Assembly (NCBI GenBank): GCA_038251625.1
Contig: JBBSBE010000031.1
Location: 1 to 34,221, forward strand
Origin: JBBQXK01 sp038251625
GTDB taxonomy: Bacteria; Pseudomonadota; Alphaproteobacteria; Rhodobacterales; Rhodobacteraceae
Length of the DNA stretch: 34,221 bases
Direction: 5' to 3'
The position numbers and the translations under genes are program-made. Positions 8,248-15,664 of the stretch are shown in pieces. The notes under the pieces are model-generated. The model was given only the letters and a program-made list of their open reading frames with translations, had not been told where the DNA came from and made no database searches. Each line of letters opens with the position of its first letter. The stretch's first letter is position 1.

Positions 8248-10172
8248 TTGCCGGTCAGTTCCGAGGTCAGCCGAACCGGCCCCACCGATCCCCGCAACTT
8301 GGCGCGGTAGATCACCAGCGATTCCGACACCCGCATGATGTAGGTGCGCGTCTCTCCGATGGGCACGGTTTCCACCCAATCCACCACATTCGTGCCCGGG
8401 GCGCGCGGATCGCCCAGCGTCTGGATCCACCGCCGGGGCCGCCCCGGCCCTGCGTTGTAGCCCGCAGCGATCAGCGCGACGGCGGGCCCGAATTCATCGA
8501 CAAGCTTCTTCAGATAGGCGGCACCGAGGCTTGCGTTGTAGGCCGGATCGGTGGTCAGCCGCCCGCCCACATAGGGCTGGCCTGTTTCCCGCGCCATGGC
8601 CTCGGCGGTGGCGGGCATAACCTGCATCAGGCCGCGGGCGCCGGCGGGGCTGATCACTGCCGGGTCGAATTCGCTTTCGCGCCGCGCGATGGCCAGCGCA
8701 AGCGCGCGGCTGACCGGCAAGGCATCGGGCACAAGGGACGGCACCGGGAAATAGGCACGCGACAGGATCGTGCCTCGCTCGGCGGCCTGTTTCGCGATCA
8801 AGACCGCGACATGCGGCTCACCCATCGTCAGCGCCATGTCTGCCAACTGGTCCAGCCCCTGCCCGTCCAGCCCTTCGGCGAAATGCAGAAGGAACCGCTT
8901 GCCGGTGTTCCGGTCCCCCGCCAGTAGCAGCAGGCGCGCCGCCGCCAGCACCGGGGACCGCGCCCAGGGCGCCTGCCGCCAATCCGCCGGGCGACGGTCG
9001 GACAAAAGGCTTGCATCAATATCGCGCCCCAGCTTTTCAGCCGCCAGAAGTCCGTAATAGGCCGCCGGGTGTGCTGCGGCAGAGGCATAGGCGGCACGCG
9101 CGGCATCGGCGCGCCCGGCCGCCTCTTCCGCGCGCCCGATCCAGTAATAGGCGCGCGACAGGCTGATTGGTGTGCGGACATTTTCCAGCAGATGGGCGAA
9201 ATGCGCCTTGGCGCCATCCGGATCGCCCAGGCGCGTCAGGGCGATGAAGCCCGTCAGAAACTCCAGATCGGCAAAGTTCCCGCCACTTGTCAGCCGGTGC
9301 GAGGACGCCACCCGATACGCCAGCCGCCCCTGCCCCCGCTCCATCAATTCGCGCGCCAGTGACGCGCGGCGCGGCGCCCAGACCTCGGGCTGGCCCAGCG
9401 CTTCGGCAGAGGTGGACTGCGCGAGGATCAACTCTGCCGCACCGTCGTAAAGGCCCTTGTTCATGCGCCATTGAAAGCGGTCTTCCGCAAGCCCCGGATC
9501 ACCGGCCAGCGCATTGGGAACGGCCGCGATCAAACCGTTCACGCCCGGCTTGTCGGCCTGCAATGCCAGCCGCGCCTCTGCCAGTGCGCGCCAGCCGCCA
9601 GAGACACGTGGCAGCATCCGCCGCACCTCATCGCCCCGCCCATCCCAAAGCAGACGATCAAGCCGCGCCTCATGTCGCTTCGCCAGTGCGGCGGGCGCAA
9701 GGGCCAGAAGTGCCGTCTCTTCGTCAGCGGCAAAGCGCAGATCGACCCAGGCGCGCGCCGCCACTGCGCCCGCATCGCCCTGCCGCCCCGTCGCATTCAA
9801 CGCGGCAGTCAGCGCGATGGCACCCTGCGCCGTTGCCGGTTTTCCATTGCCGAAATACGCAATCACGCGCGACGGCGTGGTCGACCGCGCCACCGCCGCC
9901 TCTCCCTTCTGGCGCAGGAAGGGCATGCCGGGCCAGTCCGCGCGGCGTTGCAGGAAGGACTCATATTCTTCCAACAGGCCGTCGCCCGCGCGCAGACGCA
10001 GCCATTCCACGATATCAGGCCCGACCGGCCCCGCCCCCTCTGCCGCCCGGGCGGCGGCCGTCCAGTCTTTGCCCGAGGCCAGCGCAAGCGCCTCCCGCAG
10101 GGCGCTTGCCTCATCCGCACGCGCGGGAATGGCCAGCATCAGAACGGCGGCAAGGATGCGAAGAATGTTCAT
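8244..10172 (-). CDS. Soluble lytic murein transglycosylase (SLT family)
   Basis: The 642-residue periplasmic enzyme begins with a signal peptide (MNILRILAAVLMLAIPARA, cleavage near residue 19). A long alpha-helical, TPR-like superhelical domain rich in Ala, Leu and Arg follows (about 20-480), then a C-terminal lysozyme-like SLT domain with ARRESEFDP (catalytic Glu near residue 499), GARGLMQVMPATA and AGYNAGPGRPRRW. It cleaves the MurNAc-GlcNAc bond of peptidoglycan, forming 1,6-anhydro-MurNAc. The frame is open far upstream, but those extra residues would run antisense to dapA. The start at 10172 is fixed by the signal peptide. It is divergent from dapA, with a 141-base shared promoter region. 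Confidence 0.9.
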   Translation of the reverse strand: MNILRILAAVLMLAIPARADEASALREALALASGKDWTAAARAAEGAGPVGPDIVEWLRLRAGDGLLEEYESFLQRRADWPGMPFLRQKGEAAVARSTTPSRVIAYFGNGKPATAQGAIALTAALNATGRQGDAGAVAARAWVDLRFAADEETALLALAPAALAKRHEARLDRLLWDGRGDEVRRMLPRVSGGWRALAEARLALQADKPGVNGLIAAVPNALAGDPGLAEDRFQWRMNKGLYDGAAELILAQSTSAEALGQPEVWAPRRASLARELMERGQGRLAYRVASSHRLTSGGNFADLEFLTGFIALTRLGDPDGAKAHFAHLLENVRTPISLSRAYYWIGRAEEAAGRADAARAAYASAAAHPAAYYGLLAAEKLGRDIDASLLSDRRPADWRQAPWARSPVLAAARLLLLAGDRNTGKRFLLHFAEGLDGQGLDQLADMALTMGEPHVAVLIAKQAAERGTILSRAYFPVPSLVPDALPVSRALALAIARRESEFDPAVISPAGARGLMQVMPATAEAMARETGQPYVGGRLTTDPAYNASLGAAYLKKLVDEFGPAVALIAAGYNAGPGRPRRWIQTLGDPRAPGTNVVDWVETVPIGETRTYIMRVSESLVIYRAKLRGSVGPVRLTSELTGN

Positions 10173-10232
10173 GCCCTTCGCATACCCCTTGCGGCCCCGG
10201 TGCCGCAACTCACAACCCTGCCAGAGCTGCGC

Positions 10233-10261
10233 TTGGCAAGACCGTACCCCGGCGCTAGGAA
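10233..10261 (+). promoter_or_regulatory. Probable dapA promoter
   Basis: TTGGCA (10233-10238) and TAGGAA (10256-10261) are separated by 17 bases, about 50 bases before the dapA start, in the divergent gap with the transglycosylase gene. Confidence 0.4.
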
Positions 10262-10313
10262 GGCAGAACTTTGCCATGGGGCGACTCATCGCCCCGATCA
10301 GGAGAATACTGCC

Positions 10314-11201
10314 ATGATGCGTGCCATGATCCGGGGCTCGATGCCCGCGCTGGTTACGCCGTTCAAGGACGGCGCACTGGATCTTGTGACGCTGAAGAAA
10401 CTTGTCGAATGGCATATCGCCGAAGGCAGCCACGGCATCGTGCCCGTGGGCACGACCGGGGAAAGCCCGACGCTGAGCCACGAAGAGCATGAGACGGTGA
10501 TCGAAGAGGTGGTGAAAGCCGCAGCCGGGCGCATTCCCGTGATCGCCGGTGCAGGCTCGAACAACACCGCCGAAGGCATTCGCCTGATCCGCCACGCCGA
10601 AAAGGTGGGGGCGGATGCGGCGCTGGTCGTCACGCCCTATTACAACAAGCCGACGCAGGCCGGGCTGATCGCGCATTTCACCGCAATCCACGATTGCTGC
10701 ACCCTGCCGATCATCATCTACAACATCCCGCCGCGCTCCGTGGTCGACATGACGCCCGAGACGATGGGCGCGTTGGCCAAGCTGCCACGCATCGTGGGCG
10801 TCAAGGACGCGACGGCCAAGCTGGACCGCGTGAGCCTGCAGCGGATCCATTGCGGCAAGGATTTCGTGCAGCTTTCGGGTGAGGATGCCACCGCGCTTGG
10901 CTTCAACGCGCATGGCGGGGTGGGGTGCATCTCGGTCACCGCCAACGTGGCCCCGCGCCTCTGCGCTGCCTTTCAGGAAGCGACGCTGGCAGGCGACTAT
11001 GCCGGGGCGCTGGAAATCCAGGACCGGCTTATGCCCTTGCACGAGGCGATCTTCATAGAGCCGGGTCTTGCTGGGGCGAAGTACGGGCTATCGCGCCTCG
11101 GCCTTTGTTCCGATGAGGTGCGCCTGCCGCTTGTCGGCGTGACCGATGGCACCAAGGGCCGGATCGACGCGGCAATGCGCCATGCAGGCTTGCTGAACTG
11201 A
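10314..11201 (+). CDS. dapA: 4-hydroxy-tetrahydrodipicolinate synthase
   Basis: The 295-residue TIM-barrel enzyme condenses pyruvate with aspartate semialdehyde, the first step of the diaminopimelate/lysine branch. The signature GTTGESPTL lies near residue 45, the Schiff-base lysine is in GVKDAT (Lys164, equivalent to Lys161 of E. coli), and the catalytic tyrosines are in YYNKPTQ (Tyr110) and IIYNIPPRS (Tyr136). The ATG at 10314 is preceded by AGGAG about ten bases upstream. A second in-frame ATG follows directly. In related genomes dapA is often followed closely by smpB; here about 2.6 kb of accessory genes lie between them. Confidence 0.95.
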   Translation: MMRAMIRGSMPALVTPFKDGALDLVTLKKLVEWHIAEGSHGIVPVGTTGESPTLSHEEHETVIEEVVKAAAGRIPVIAGAGSNNTAEGIRLIRHAEKVGADAALVVTPYYNKPTQAGLIAHFTAIHDCCTLPIIIYNIPPRSVVDMTPETMGALAKLPRIVGVKDATAKLDRVSLQRIHCGKDFVQLSGEDATALGFNAHGGVGCISVTANVAPRLCAAFQEATLAGDYAGALEIQDRLMPLHEAIFIEPGLAGAKYGLSRLGLCSDEVRLPLVGVTDGTKGRIDAAMRHAGLLN

Positions 11202-11268
11202 ACTCAGGCGAAAATGGTTGGAACCTTGCGTTTCCGGCCAGCTCATTTCCCGGACATCATGCTCTGCA

Positions 11269-11279
11269 CAATCATATTG
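11269..11279 (+). promoter_or_regulatory. Possible ArsR operator
   Basis: The inverted repeat CAAT-CAT-ATTG lies 20 bases before the arsR start and includes a CATATT that could serve as a -10 box. A position over the promoter would suit autorepression. The repeat is short, so this is tentative. Confidence 0.3.
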
Positions 11280-11299
11280 ACGAAACCGGCTTTGTCGGT

Positions 11300-11623
11300 A
11301 TGTTTACCCGCATGACGACTGCAACCCCCGAAGCCCGCGCCCTTGCCGCCCTTGGCCACGATCTGCGTCTGCAGATTTTTCGCCTGCTCGTCCGTGCGGG
11401 CGACGACGGTTTGATCGTGGGCGATATCGTGGGCCATGTGGGACTGGCACCTTCAACGGTCGCGCATCACCTGACCGCGCTCGTTTCGGCGGGGTTGGTG
11501 GTGCAGGATCGGCGCGGGCGCGAGGTTGTGAACCGCGCGGATTTTGCCCGGGCGCAGGGGTTGGCGGATTTTCTGATGTCGGAATGCTGCGCAGGGGTTG
11601 CACGGCAAACCGGGGCCGCCTGA
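11300..11623 (+). CDS. arsR: ArsR-family metalloregulator with C-terminal Cys pair
   Basis: The 107-residue winged-helix repressor has the recognition region VGLAPSTVAHHLTALVSAG (about residues 47-65) and a beta-wing (VVQDRRGREVVNRAD). Near the C-terminus it has a vicinal pair Cys96-Cys97 (SECCAGV), similar in place to the thiol sites of ArsR proteins that sense trivalent arsenicals. It lacks the alpha-3 CxC motif of classical plasmid ArsR. Known homologues release DNA when As(III) or methylarsenite binds. It overlaps or directly precedes an ArsP-like permease, so it very likely controls that efflux gene. ATG 11312 is an alternative start; no clear Shine-Dalgarno is visible for either. Assignment to the ArsR family is firm, the ligand is inferred. 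Confidence 0.85.
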   Translation: MFTRMTTATPEARALAALGHDLRLQIFRLLVRAGDDGLIVGDIVGHVGLAPSTVAHHLTALVSAGLVVQDRRGREVVNRADFARAQGLADFLMSECCAGVARQTGAA

Positions 11624-12702
11624 CCCTTTTTTTGGACAAACATCACGATAAAACTGGAGATGACGATATCACAATCCTTGCTCCCTTTGCCCCCTCCAGC
11701 CTTATCAGGCGCCTGTCGCGGCATCGTATCTGGGCCATCACCGCCGCGATCCTGCTGGCCACCGCGCTGATTGACCCGGCGCAGGGCCAGGCCAGCCTGA
11801 CCTTCGCGGCCACGGCCTTTCTGCATGTGGCTCCGTTCCTTGCCGCCTCTGTGTTCATTGCCGCAGGTGCGGGGGCCACGGGGGCCGACAGTCTTATTGC
11901 GCGCGCCTTCACAGGATCGCCGCTGCGAATGATCGTTTTCGCCGCGCTGATGGGGGCGCTTTCGCCCTTCTGTTCCTGTGGCGTCATCCCACTTGTTGCA
12001 GCACTTCTGGCCATGGGTGTGCCTCTGGCGGCCGTGATGGCGTTCTGGCTGGCCTCCCCCATCATGGACCCCGAGATGTTCGTGCTGACGGCGGGCGTGC
12101 TGGGCCTGCCCTTTGCGGTGGCGAAAACGATGGCGGCGATCGGCCTTGGCCTTTTTGGCGGGGCGGTAGTGCATGCGGCCACGCGGGCGGGCGCGCTGAA
12201 CGATCCCCTGCGCGATGGCGTGGGCAACGGCGGGTGCGGCGCGCGCAACGTTCGGGCGCCAAAGGCGGTGGCCTGGCGTTTCTGGTCAGATCCGGCCCGG
12301 TTGGCGAAGTTCCGGACGGAAGCGGTGAAGTCGGGCCTGTTCCTGGCCAAGTGGCTGATGCTGGCCTTCGTGCTGGAAAGCCTGATGGTCGCCTACGTGC
12401 CCGATGACATGGTGGCGCGGGCGTTGGGGGGGCAGGGCCTTCTGCCCATTGTTACGGCCACGCTGGTGGGGGTGCCTGCCTATCTGAACGGCTATGCCGC
12501 CCTGCCGCTGGTTTCGGGGTTGCTGGACAAGGGCATGGCACCGGGCGCCGGGCTGGCCTTTCTGGTGGCGGGGGGCGTGACCTCGGTGCCCGCCGCCGTC
12601 GCGGTCTGGGCGCTGGTGCGCCCGCCCGTCTTTGCGCTCTACCTCGGGCTGTCGCTTTCGGGGGCATTTCTGGTGGGGGTGATCTTTCAACTCCTTGCCT
12701 GA
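11584..12702 (+). CDS. ArsP-like permease (DUF318/UPF0718)
   Basis: This membrane protein of up to 372 residues carries the family hallmark FCSCGVIPL and the following AFWLASPIMDPEMFVLTAG segment. The DUF318 family includes ArsP, an efflux permease for trivalent organoarsenicals, and other putative metal or thiol-compound exporters. A large loop (about residues 200-230, GVGNGGCGARN) splits the two membrane halves. The real start is unclear: ATG 11584 overlaps arsR by 40 bases and adds a polar basic leader, TTG 11632 lies after arsR, and the ATG at 11660 preceded by GGAG is in the wrong frame. It is coupled to the ArsR gene. A strong hairpin follows the stop codon. Confidence 0.8.
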   Translation: MLRRGCTANRGRLTLFLDKHHDKTGDDDITILAPFAPSSLIRRLSRHRIWAITAAILLATALIDPAQGQASLTFAATAFLHVAPFLAASVFIAAGAGATGADSLIARAFTGSPLRMIVFAALMGALSPFCSCGVIPLVAALLAMGVPLAAVMAFWLASPIMDPEMFVLTAGVLGLPFAVAKTMAAIGLGLFGGAVVHAATRAGALNDPLRDGVGNGGCGARNVRAPKAVAWRFWSDPARLAKFRTEAVKSGLFLAKWLMLAFVLESLMVAYVPDDMVARALGGQGLLPIVTATLVGVPAYLNGYAALPLVSGLLDKGMAPGAGLAFLVAGGVTSVPAAVAVWALVRPPVFALYLGLSLSGAFLVGVIFQLLA

Positions 12703-12736
12703 CCTGCCTTTCGCACGCCCCAGCGAAATATGGCAA

Positions 12737-12769
12737 CGGCGGGTCGCGGGTGAAACCCGCGACCCGCCG
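12737..12769 (+). terminator. Perfect 15-bp hairpin after the permease gene
   Basis: The arms 12737-12751 and 12755-12769 are exact reverse complements around the loop GAA, 35 bases after the permease stop. The stem is almost all G+C and no T-run follows, so it may act as a Rho-assisted terminator or mRNA 3'-end stabiliser rather than a classical intrinsic terminator. Confidence 0.5.
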
Positions 12770-12851
12770 GCAAGGCGCGGGGGGGTGATCCTGGGCCGGA
12801 TCCTGACCGTCAGGCTTCCCTGCACCCGCAAAGGGCGAATCGATGCCCGGT

Positions 12852-12897
12852 TATCACACGTGATATCCCCACAATACATTGATTTTTATTGATTTTA
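12852..12897 (+). promoter_or_regulatory. AT-rich regulatory patch: palindrome plus 10-base tandem repeat
   Basis: An interrupted palindrome TATCAC-AC-GTGATA (12852-12865) is followed by two head-to-tail 10-base units, ATTGATTTTT (12878-12887) and ATTGATTTTA (12888-12897). The patch is sharply AT-rich compared with its surroundings and lies about 215-260 bases before the Hint-protein gene. The rest of the 409-base gap (12703-13111) holds no convincing gene. It could hold a promoter with an operator. Confidence 0.35.
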
Positions 12898-13111
12898 GAG
12901 TTAATGATTCGTTGCCGGGCAGGGCGACGCGAGACAGTCGCGGGGGCTGCGCCGTTACGTCCCGTGTGGCGCAACAGTGCCTTTTTCGTGCCCCTGAAGT
13001 GTCGGGAAAATGGCAAAATCTGGGTGCTTTCTGGGCTCATGGCGGCGTTGGCTGCCACAACCATTAACCCCCAAGGCCCCGAAAGGCCGCACCATCCAGG
13101 AGGATTGCCCC

Positions 13112-13726
13112 ATGCTCATGCAGGATTTCACCCGTTTCGCACCCGTTGGCACCGCCTATCCCGCCCTGCCCGTCACCACCGGCATGGCCGCGGGCACCCT
13201 TGTCGAAACCCGCACCGGATGGACACCGGTTGAGCGTTTGCGGGCGGGCGATGCGGTTCACACGCTGGACGGCGGGCTGCGCAAGATCGCGGCAATGGAC
13301 AGGTCGTGGCTATTGCCCGCGATGCAGGGCGACATTCTCGCCGTTCCGGGCGGCGCCTTCGGCAATTGCGCCGATCTGGTGCTGCTGCCCGATCAGCACG
13401 TGCTGCTGGATCTGGACCGCGAGGATATCGCTCAGGGCGATCTGCCCGATGCGCTGGCGATGCTGATCCCGGCCAGCACGCTGGACGGCTATCGCGGCAT
13501 CCAATGCCGACGCGCAGCCCGCCCGCTGGAGGCGATCACCCTGCTTTTCCCCGAGGAAGAACTGGTCTGGGCGGCATCGGGCGTCTTGATCCACTGCCCC
13601 AGCATCGCAGCAGGGGGACAGAGCGTGCCACAGGGCGACGTAGCGACGTGCCTTGCAGCGCCGCAAGCCCGGCGCATCCTGATGGCCCGCGCGGGCGAAG
13701 AGACATTGCCCGGCTGGTGCGCGTGA
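13112..13726 (+). CDS. Stand-alone Hint-domain protein
   Basis: The 204-residue protein matches the Hint_2 type common in Rhodobacteraceae: GTLVETRTGWTPVERLRAGDAVHTLDGGLRKI (written here as one motif region, residues about 27-58), followed by a GD/NCADLVLLPDQHVLL block equivalent to the Hint His motif. Inteins and hedgehog autoprocessing domains begin with a nucleophilic Cys or Ser just before this motif. Here the matching place reads GMAAGT, with no Cys or Ser, so self-splicing is unlikely. The start at 13112 is supported by AGGAGG eight bases upstream. Role unknown. Confidence 0.75.
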   Translation: MLMQDFTRFAPVGTAYPALPVTTGMAAGTLVETRTGWTPVERLRAGDAVHTLDGGLRKIAAMDRSWLLPAMQGDILAVPGGAFGNCADLVLLPDQHVLLDLDREDIAQGDLPDALAMLIPASTLDGYRGIQCRRAARPLEAITLLFPEEELVWAASGVLIHCPSIAAGGQSVPQGDVATCLAAPQARRILMARAGEETLPGWCA

Positions 13727-13755
13727 CCAAGCACCAGACCCGCCATCACTGGACA

Positions 13756-13787
13756 GATCCGGCCCCGGTCCTTATCTGGGGCCGATC
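13756..13787 (+). promoter_or_regulatory. Hairpin directly before the smpB start codon
   Basis: GATC(C)GGCCCC (13756-13766) pairs with GGGGCCGATC (13778-13787), with one bulged C and an 11-base loop. The ATG of smpB follows at 13788. No separate Shine-Dalgarno is seen. It may be a terminator for the Hint gene or a translational control element. Confidence 0.35.
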
Positions 13788-14261
13788 ATGGTTGAAAAAT
13801 CCGATCCCAACAGCAAGCTGATCGCCGAAAACCGCCGGGCGCGGTTCGACTATGCCATCGAGGACGATATCGAGGCGGGGATCATCCTGATGGGGTCGGA
13901 GGTCAAAAGCTTGCGGCAGGGCGGATCGAACATCGGCGAAAGCTACGCCAATGTGGAAGGCGGCGAGCTTTGGCTGATCAACGGCTATATCGCGCCCTAT
14001 CTGCAGGCCAAGACCTGGGGACACGAGGAACGCCGCAAGCGCAAGCTGCTGGTGAGCCGGAAAGAGCTGTCGCGGCTTTGGTCATCCACCGCGCGTGAAG
14101 GCATGACGCTGGTTCCACTGAAGATGTACTTCAATGATCGCGGCATCGTGAAGATCCGCATCGGCATCGCCAAGGGCAAGAAGCTGGCCGACAAGCGTGA
14201 AACCTCGGCCAAGCGCGATTGGGACAGGCAGAAGGCCCGGCTGCTGAAACAGGGCCTCTGA
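13788..14261 (+). CDS. smpB: SsrA-binding protein SmpB
   Basis: The 157-residue OB-fold protein delivers tmRNA to stalled ribosomes for trans-translation. It is full length and shows the family signatures AENRRARFDYAIEDDIEAGI, GSEVKSLRQG, and the basic C-terminal tail GKKLADKRETSAKRDWDRQK that enters the mRNA channel. The ATG at 13788 is the only sensible start; it is preceded by a hairpin rather than a clear ribosome-binding site. The ssrA gene itself is not in the window. Confidence 0.95.
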   Translation: MVEKSDPNSKLIAENRRARFDYAIEDDIEAGIILMGSEVKSLRQGGSNIGESYANVEGGELWLINGYIAPYLQAKTWGHEERRKRKLLVSRKELSRLWSSTAREGMTLVPLKMYFNDRGIVKIRIGIAKGKKLADKRETSAKRDWDRQKARLLKQGL

Positions 14262-14295
14262 GGCGCGGGCCTTCCCCCGCGCGCGACGAGGCGGT

Positions 14296-14973
14296 ATGCA
14301 AACCGCCATGAGATGGACGATCCCCAACACCCTGACTGTCCTGCGCCTTCTGGCGGCGCCGGGTGTGGCGGTGATGTTTCTTTATTTTCATCGCCCGTGG
14401 GCCGACTGGTTTGCGCTGACCCTGTTTGTCGGCGCGGCGGTCACGGATTTCTTCGACGGCTACCTCGCGCGGCTCTGGAAACAGGAATCGGCCTTCGGCG
14501 CCATGCTGGACCCGATTGCAGACAAGGCGATGGTTGTGATCGCGCTGGTGATCCTGACCGGGTATTCGGGCATGAACCCCTGGCTGATCCTGCCCGTCAC
14601 GGTGATCCTGTTCCGCGAGGTGTTCGTCAGCGGCTTGCGCGAGTTTCTGGGGGATCGGGCGGGATTGCTGAAGGTCACCAAGCTCGCGAAGTGGAAAACC
14701 ACGATGCAGATGATCGCGATTGCAGTGCTGTTTCTTGGCACCGGGCTTGAGCATGTCGAGGGCATCGCGCGGCAGGGGCTGACGGTGGACCAATATGCCG
14801 ATCTGGTGACGCGAGGCCTTGCCGATCCGATCCGGTCCTGCGGGATGCGGGGCTGTTCGTCCTATGCAACCTGGGCCGGGCTTGTGCTGATCTGGATCGC
14901 AGCGGCGCTGACGGCGGCAACAGGGTGGGATTATTTCCGCAAGGCGCTGCCGATGCTGAGGGATGAACCATGA
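14296..14973 (+). CDS. pgsA: CDP-diacylglycerol--glycerol-3-phosphate 3-phosphatidyltransferase
   Basis: The 225-residue inner-membrane enzyme makes phosphatidylglycerophosphate, the precursor of phosphatidylglycerol and cardiolipin. The CDP-alcohol phosphotransferase motif is complete: D51-x2-D54-G-x2-A-R-x8-G-x3-D72-x3-D76. Hydrophobic helices surround it. An extra segment with two Cys (SCGMRGCSSYA, about residues 176-186) precedes the last helix. ATG 14296 has GAGG just upstream; ATG 14308 is an alternative. It overlaps moaD by four bases (ATGA), so the three genes pgsA-moaD-moaE are probably one transcript. Confidence 0.93.
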   Translation: MQTAMRWTIPNTLTVLRLLAAPGVAVMFLYFHRPWADWFALTLFVGAAVTDFFDGYLARLWKQESAFGAMLDPIADKAMVVIALVILTGYSGMNPWLILPVTVILFREVFVSGLREFLGDRAGLLKVTKLAKWKTTMQMIAIAVLFLGTGLEHVEGIARQGLTVDQYADLVTRGLADPIRSCGMRGCSSYATWAGLVLIWIAAALTAATGWDYFRKALPMLRDEP

Positions 14974-15221
14974 CGCTGACGGTGCTGTACTTCGCCTGGG
15001 TGCGCGAACGGATCGGCCTGCCGCGAGAGGTGGTGGAAACGCGCGCTGCAACGGTAGAGGCGCTGGTGACCGAACTGATGGCGCGGGAAGAGCGGTACGC
15101 GGCGGCCTTCGCCGACCGCGCGGCGCTGCGCGTGGCGCTGGATCAGGAATTGTCCGATTTTTCCGCACCCTTGGCCGGTGTGCGCGAGGTGGCGTTCTTT
15201 CCGCCGATGACGGGGGGCTGA
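14970..15221 (+). CDS. moaD: Molybdopterin synthase sulfur-carrier subunit MoaD
   Basis: The 83-residue ubiquitin-like protein starts MTLTVLYFAWVRERIGLP and ends FFPPMTGG. The terminal Gly-Gly is adenylated and thiocarboxylated, and donates sulfur to precursor Z (cPMP) in MoaE. Start and stop overlap pgsA and moaE (ATGA and TGATG junctions). It belongs to the cofactor pathway needed by the molybdenum hydroxylase encoded about 14 kb downstream. Confidence 0.93.
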   Translation: MTLTVLYFAWVRERIGLPREVVETRAATVEALVTELMAREERYAAAFADRAALRVALDQELSDFSAPLAGVREVAFFPPMTGG

Positions 15222-15661
15222 TGCAGACTCGCGTGCAGGAAGCCGTATTCGACACGGGCGCCGAATTGGCCGCCTTTGCCACGGCTGTGGCGGGTGCGGG
15301 CGCGGTGGTCACCTTCTCGGGCCTTGTGCGGGACGAGGGCGGGCGGCTTTCCGCGCTGGAGATCGAGCATTACCCCGGCATGACCGAACGCGCGATCAGC
15401 GCCCATGCCGAGGCAGCCATGGCACGCTTTGGGCTGGTGGATTGTCTGGTAATCCATCGCCATGGCAGGCTTGCCCCCGGCGAGGCGATCATGATGGTGG
15501 CCACGGCCGCGCCGCACCGGGCGGATGCCTTTGCGGCGGCAGAGTTTCTGATGGACTACCTCAAATCCCGCGCGCCGTTCTGGAAAAAAGAAGTGGGTGC
15601 CGACGGCACCATATGGGTGGCAGCGAAGGATACGGACGAGTTGGCGCTGCGCCGCTGGTAG
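15221..15661 (+). CDS. moaE: Molybdopterin synthase catalytic subunit MoaE
   Basis: The 146-residue protein has the MoaE signatures GAVVTFSGLVRDEG, LEIEHYPGM, VIHRHGRLAPGE and the active-site lysine region YLKSRAPFWKKE. With MoaD it converts cyclic pyranopterin monophosphate to molybdopterin. The ATG at 15221 shares its first base with the moaD stop, which indicates tight translational coupling. It converges on the adenine deaminase gene, with three bases between the stops. Confidence 0.93.
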   Translation: MQTRVQEAVFDTGAELAAFATAVAGAGAVVTFSGLVRDEGGRLSALEIEHYPGMTERAISAHAEAAMARFGLVDCLVIHRHGRLAPGEAIMMVATAAPHRADAFAAAEFLMDYLKSRAPFWKKEVGADGTIWVAAKDTDELALRRW

Positions 15662-15664
15662 CCG

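Noticed and set aside
8244..11042. Very long minus-strand frame (932 residues) spanning slt and dapA
   Set aside because: The residues before the signal peptide at 10172 are antisense to dapA and unlike any family; this is a product of high GC content.
9471..11201. Longer dapA frame beginning inside the transglycosylase region
   Set aside because: Only the part from 10314 is DapA; the earlier part is antisense to slt, and the ribosome-binding site supports 10314.
13010..13111. Longer N-terminus for the Hint protein from ATG 13010
   Set aside because: AGGAGG sits eight bases before ATG 13112, and the upstream residues are unlike the family.
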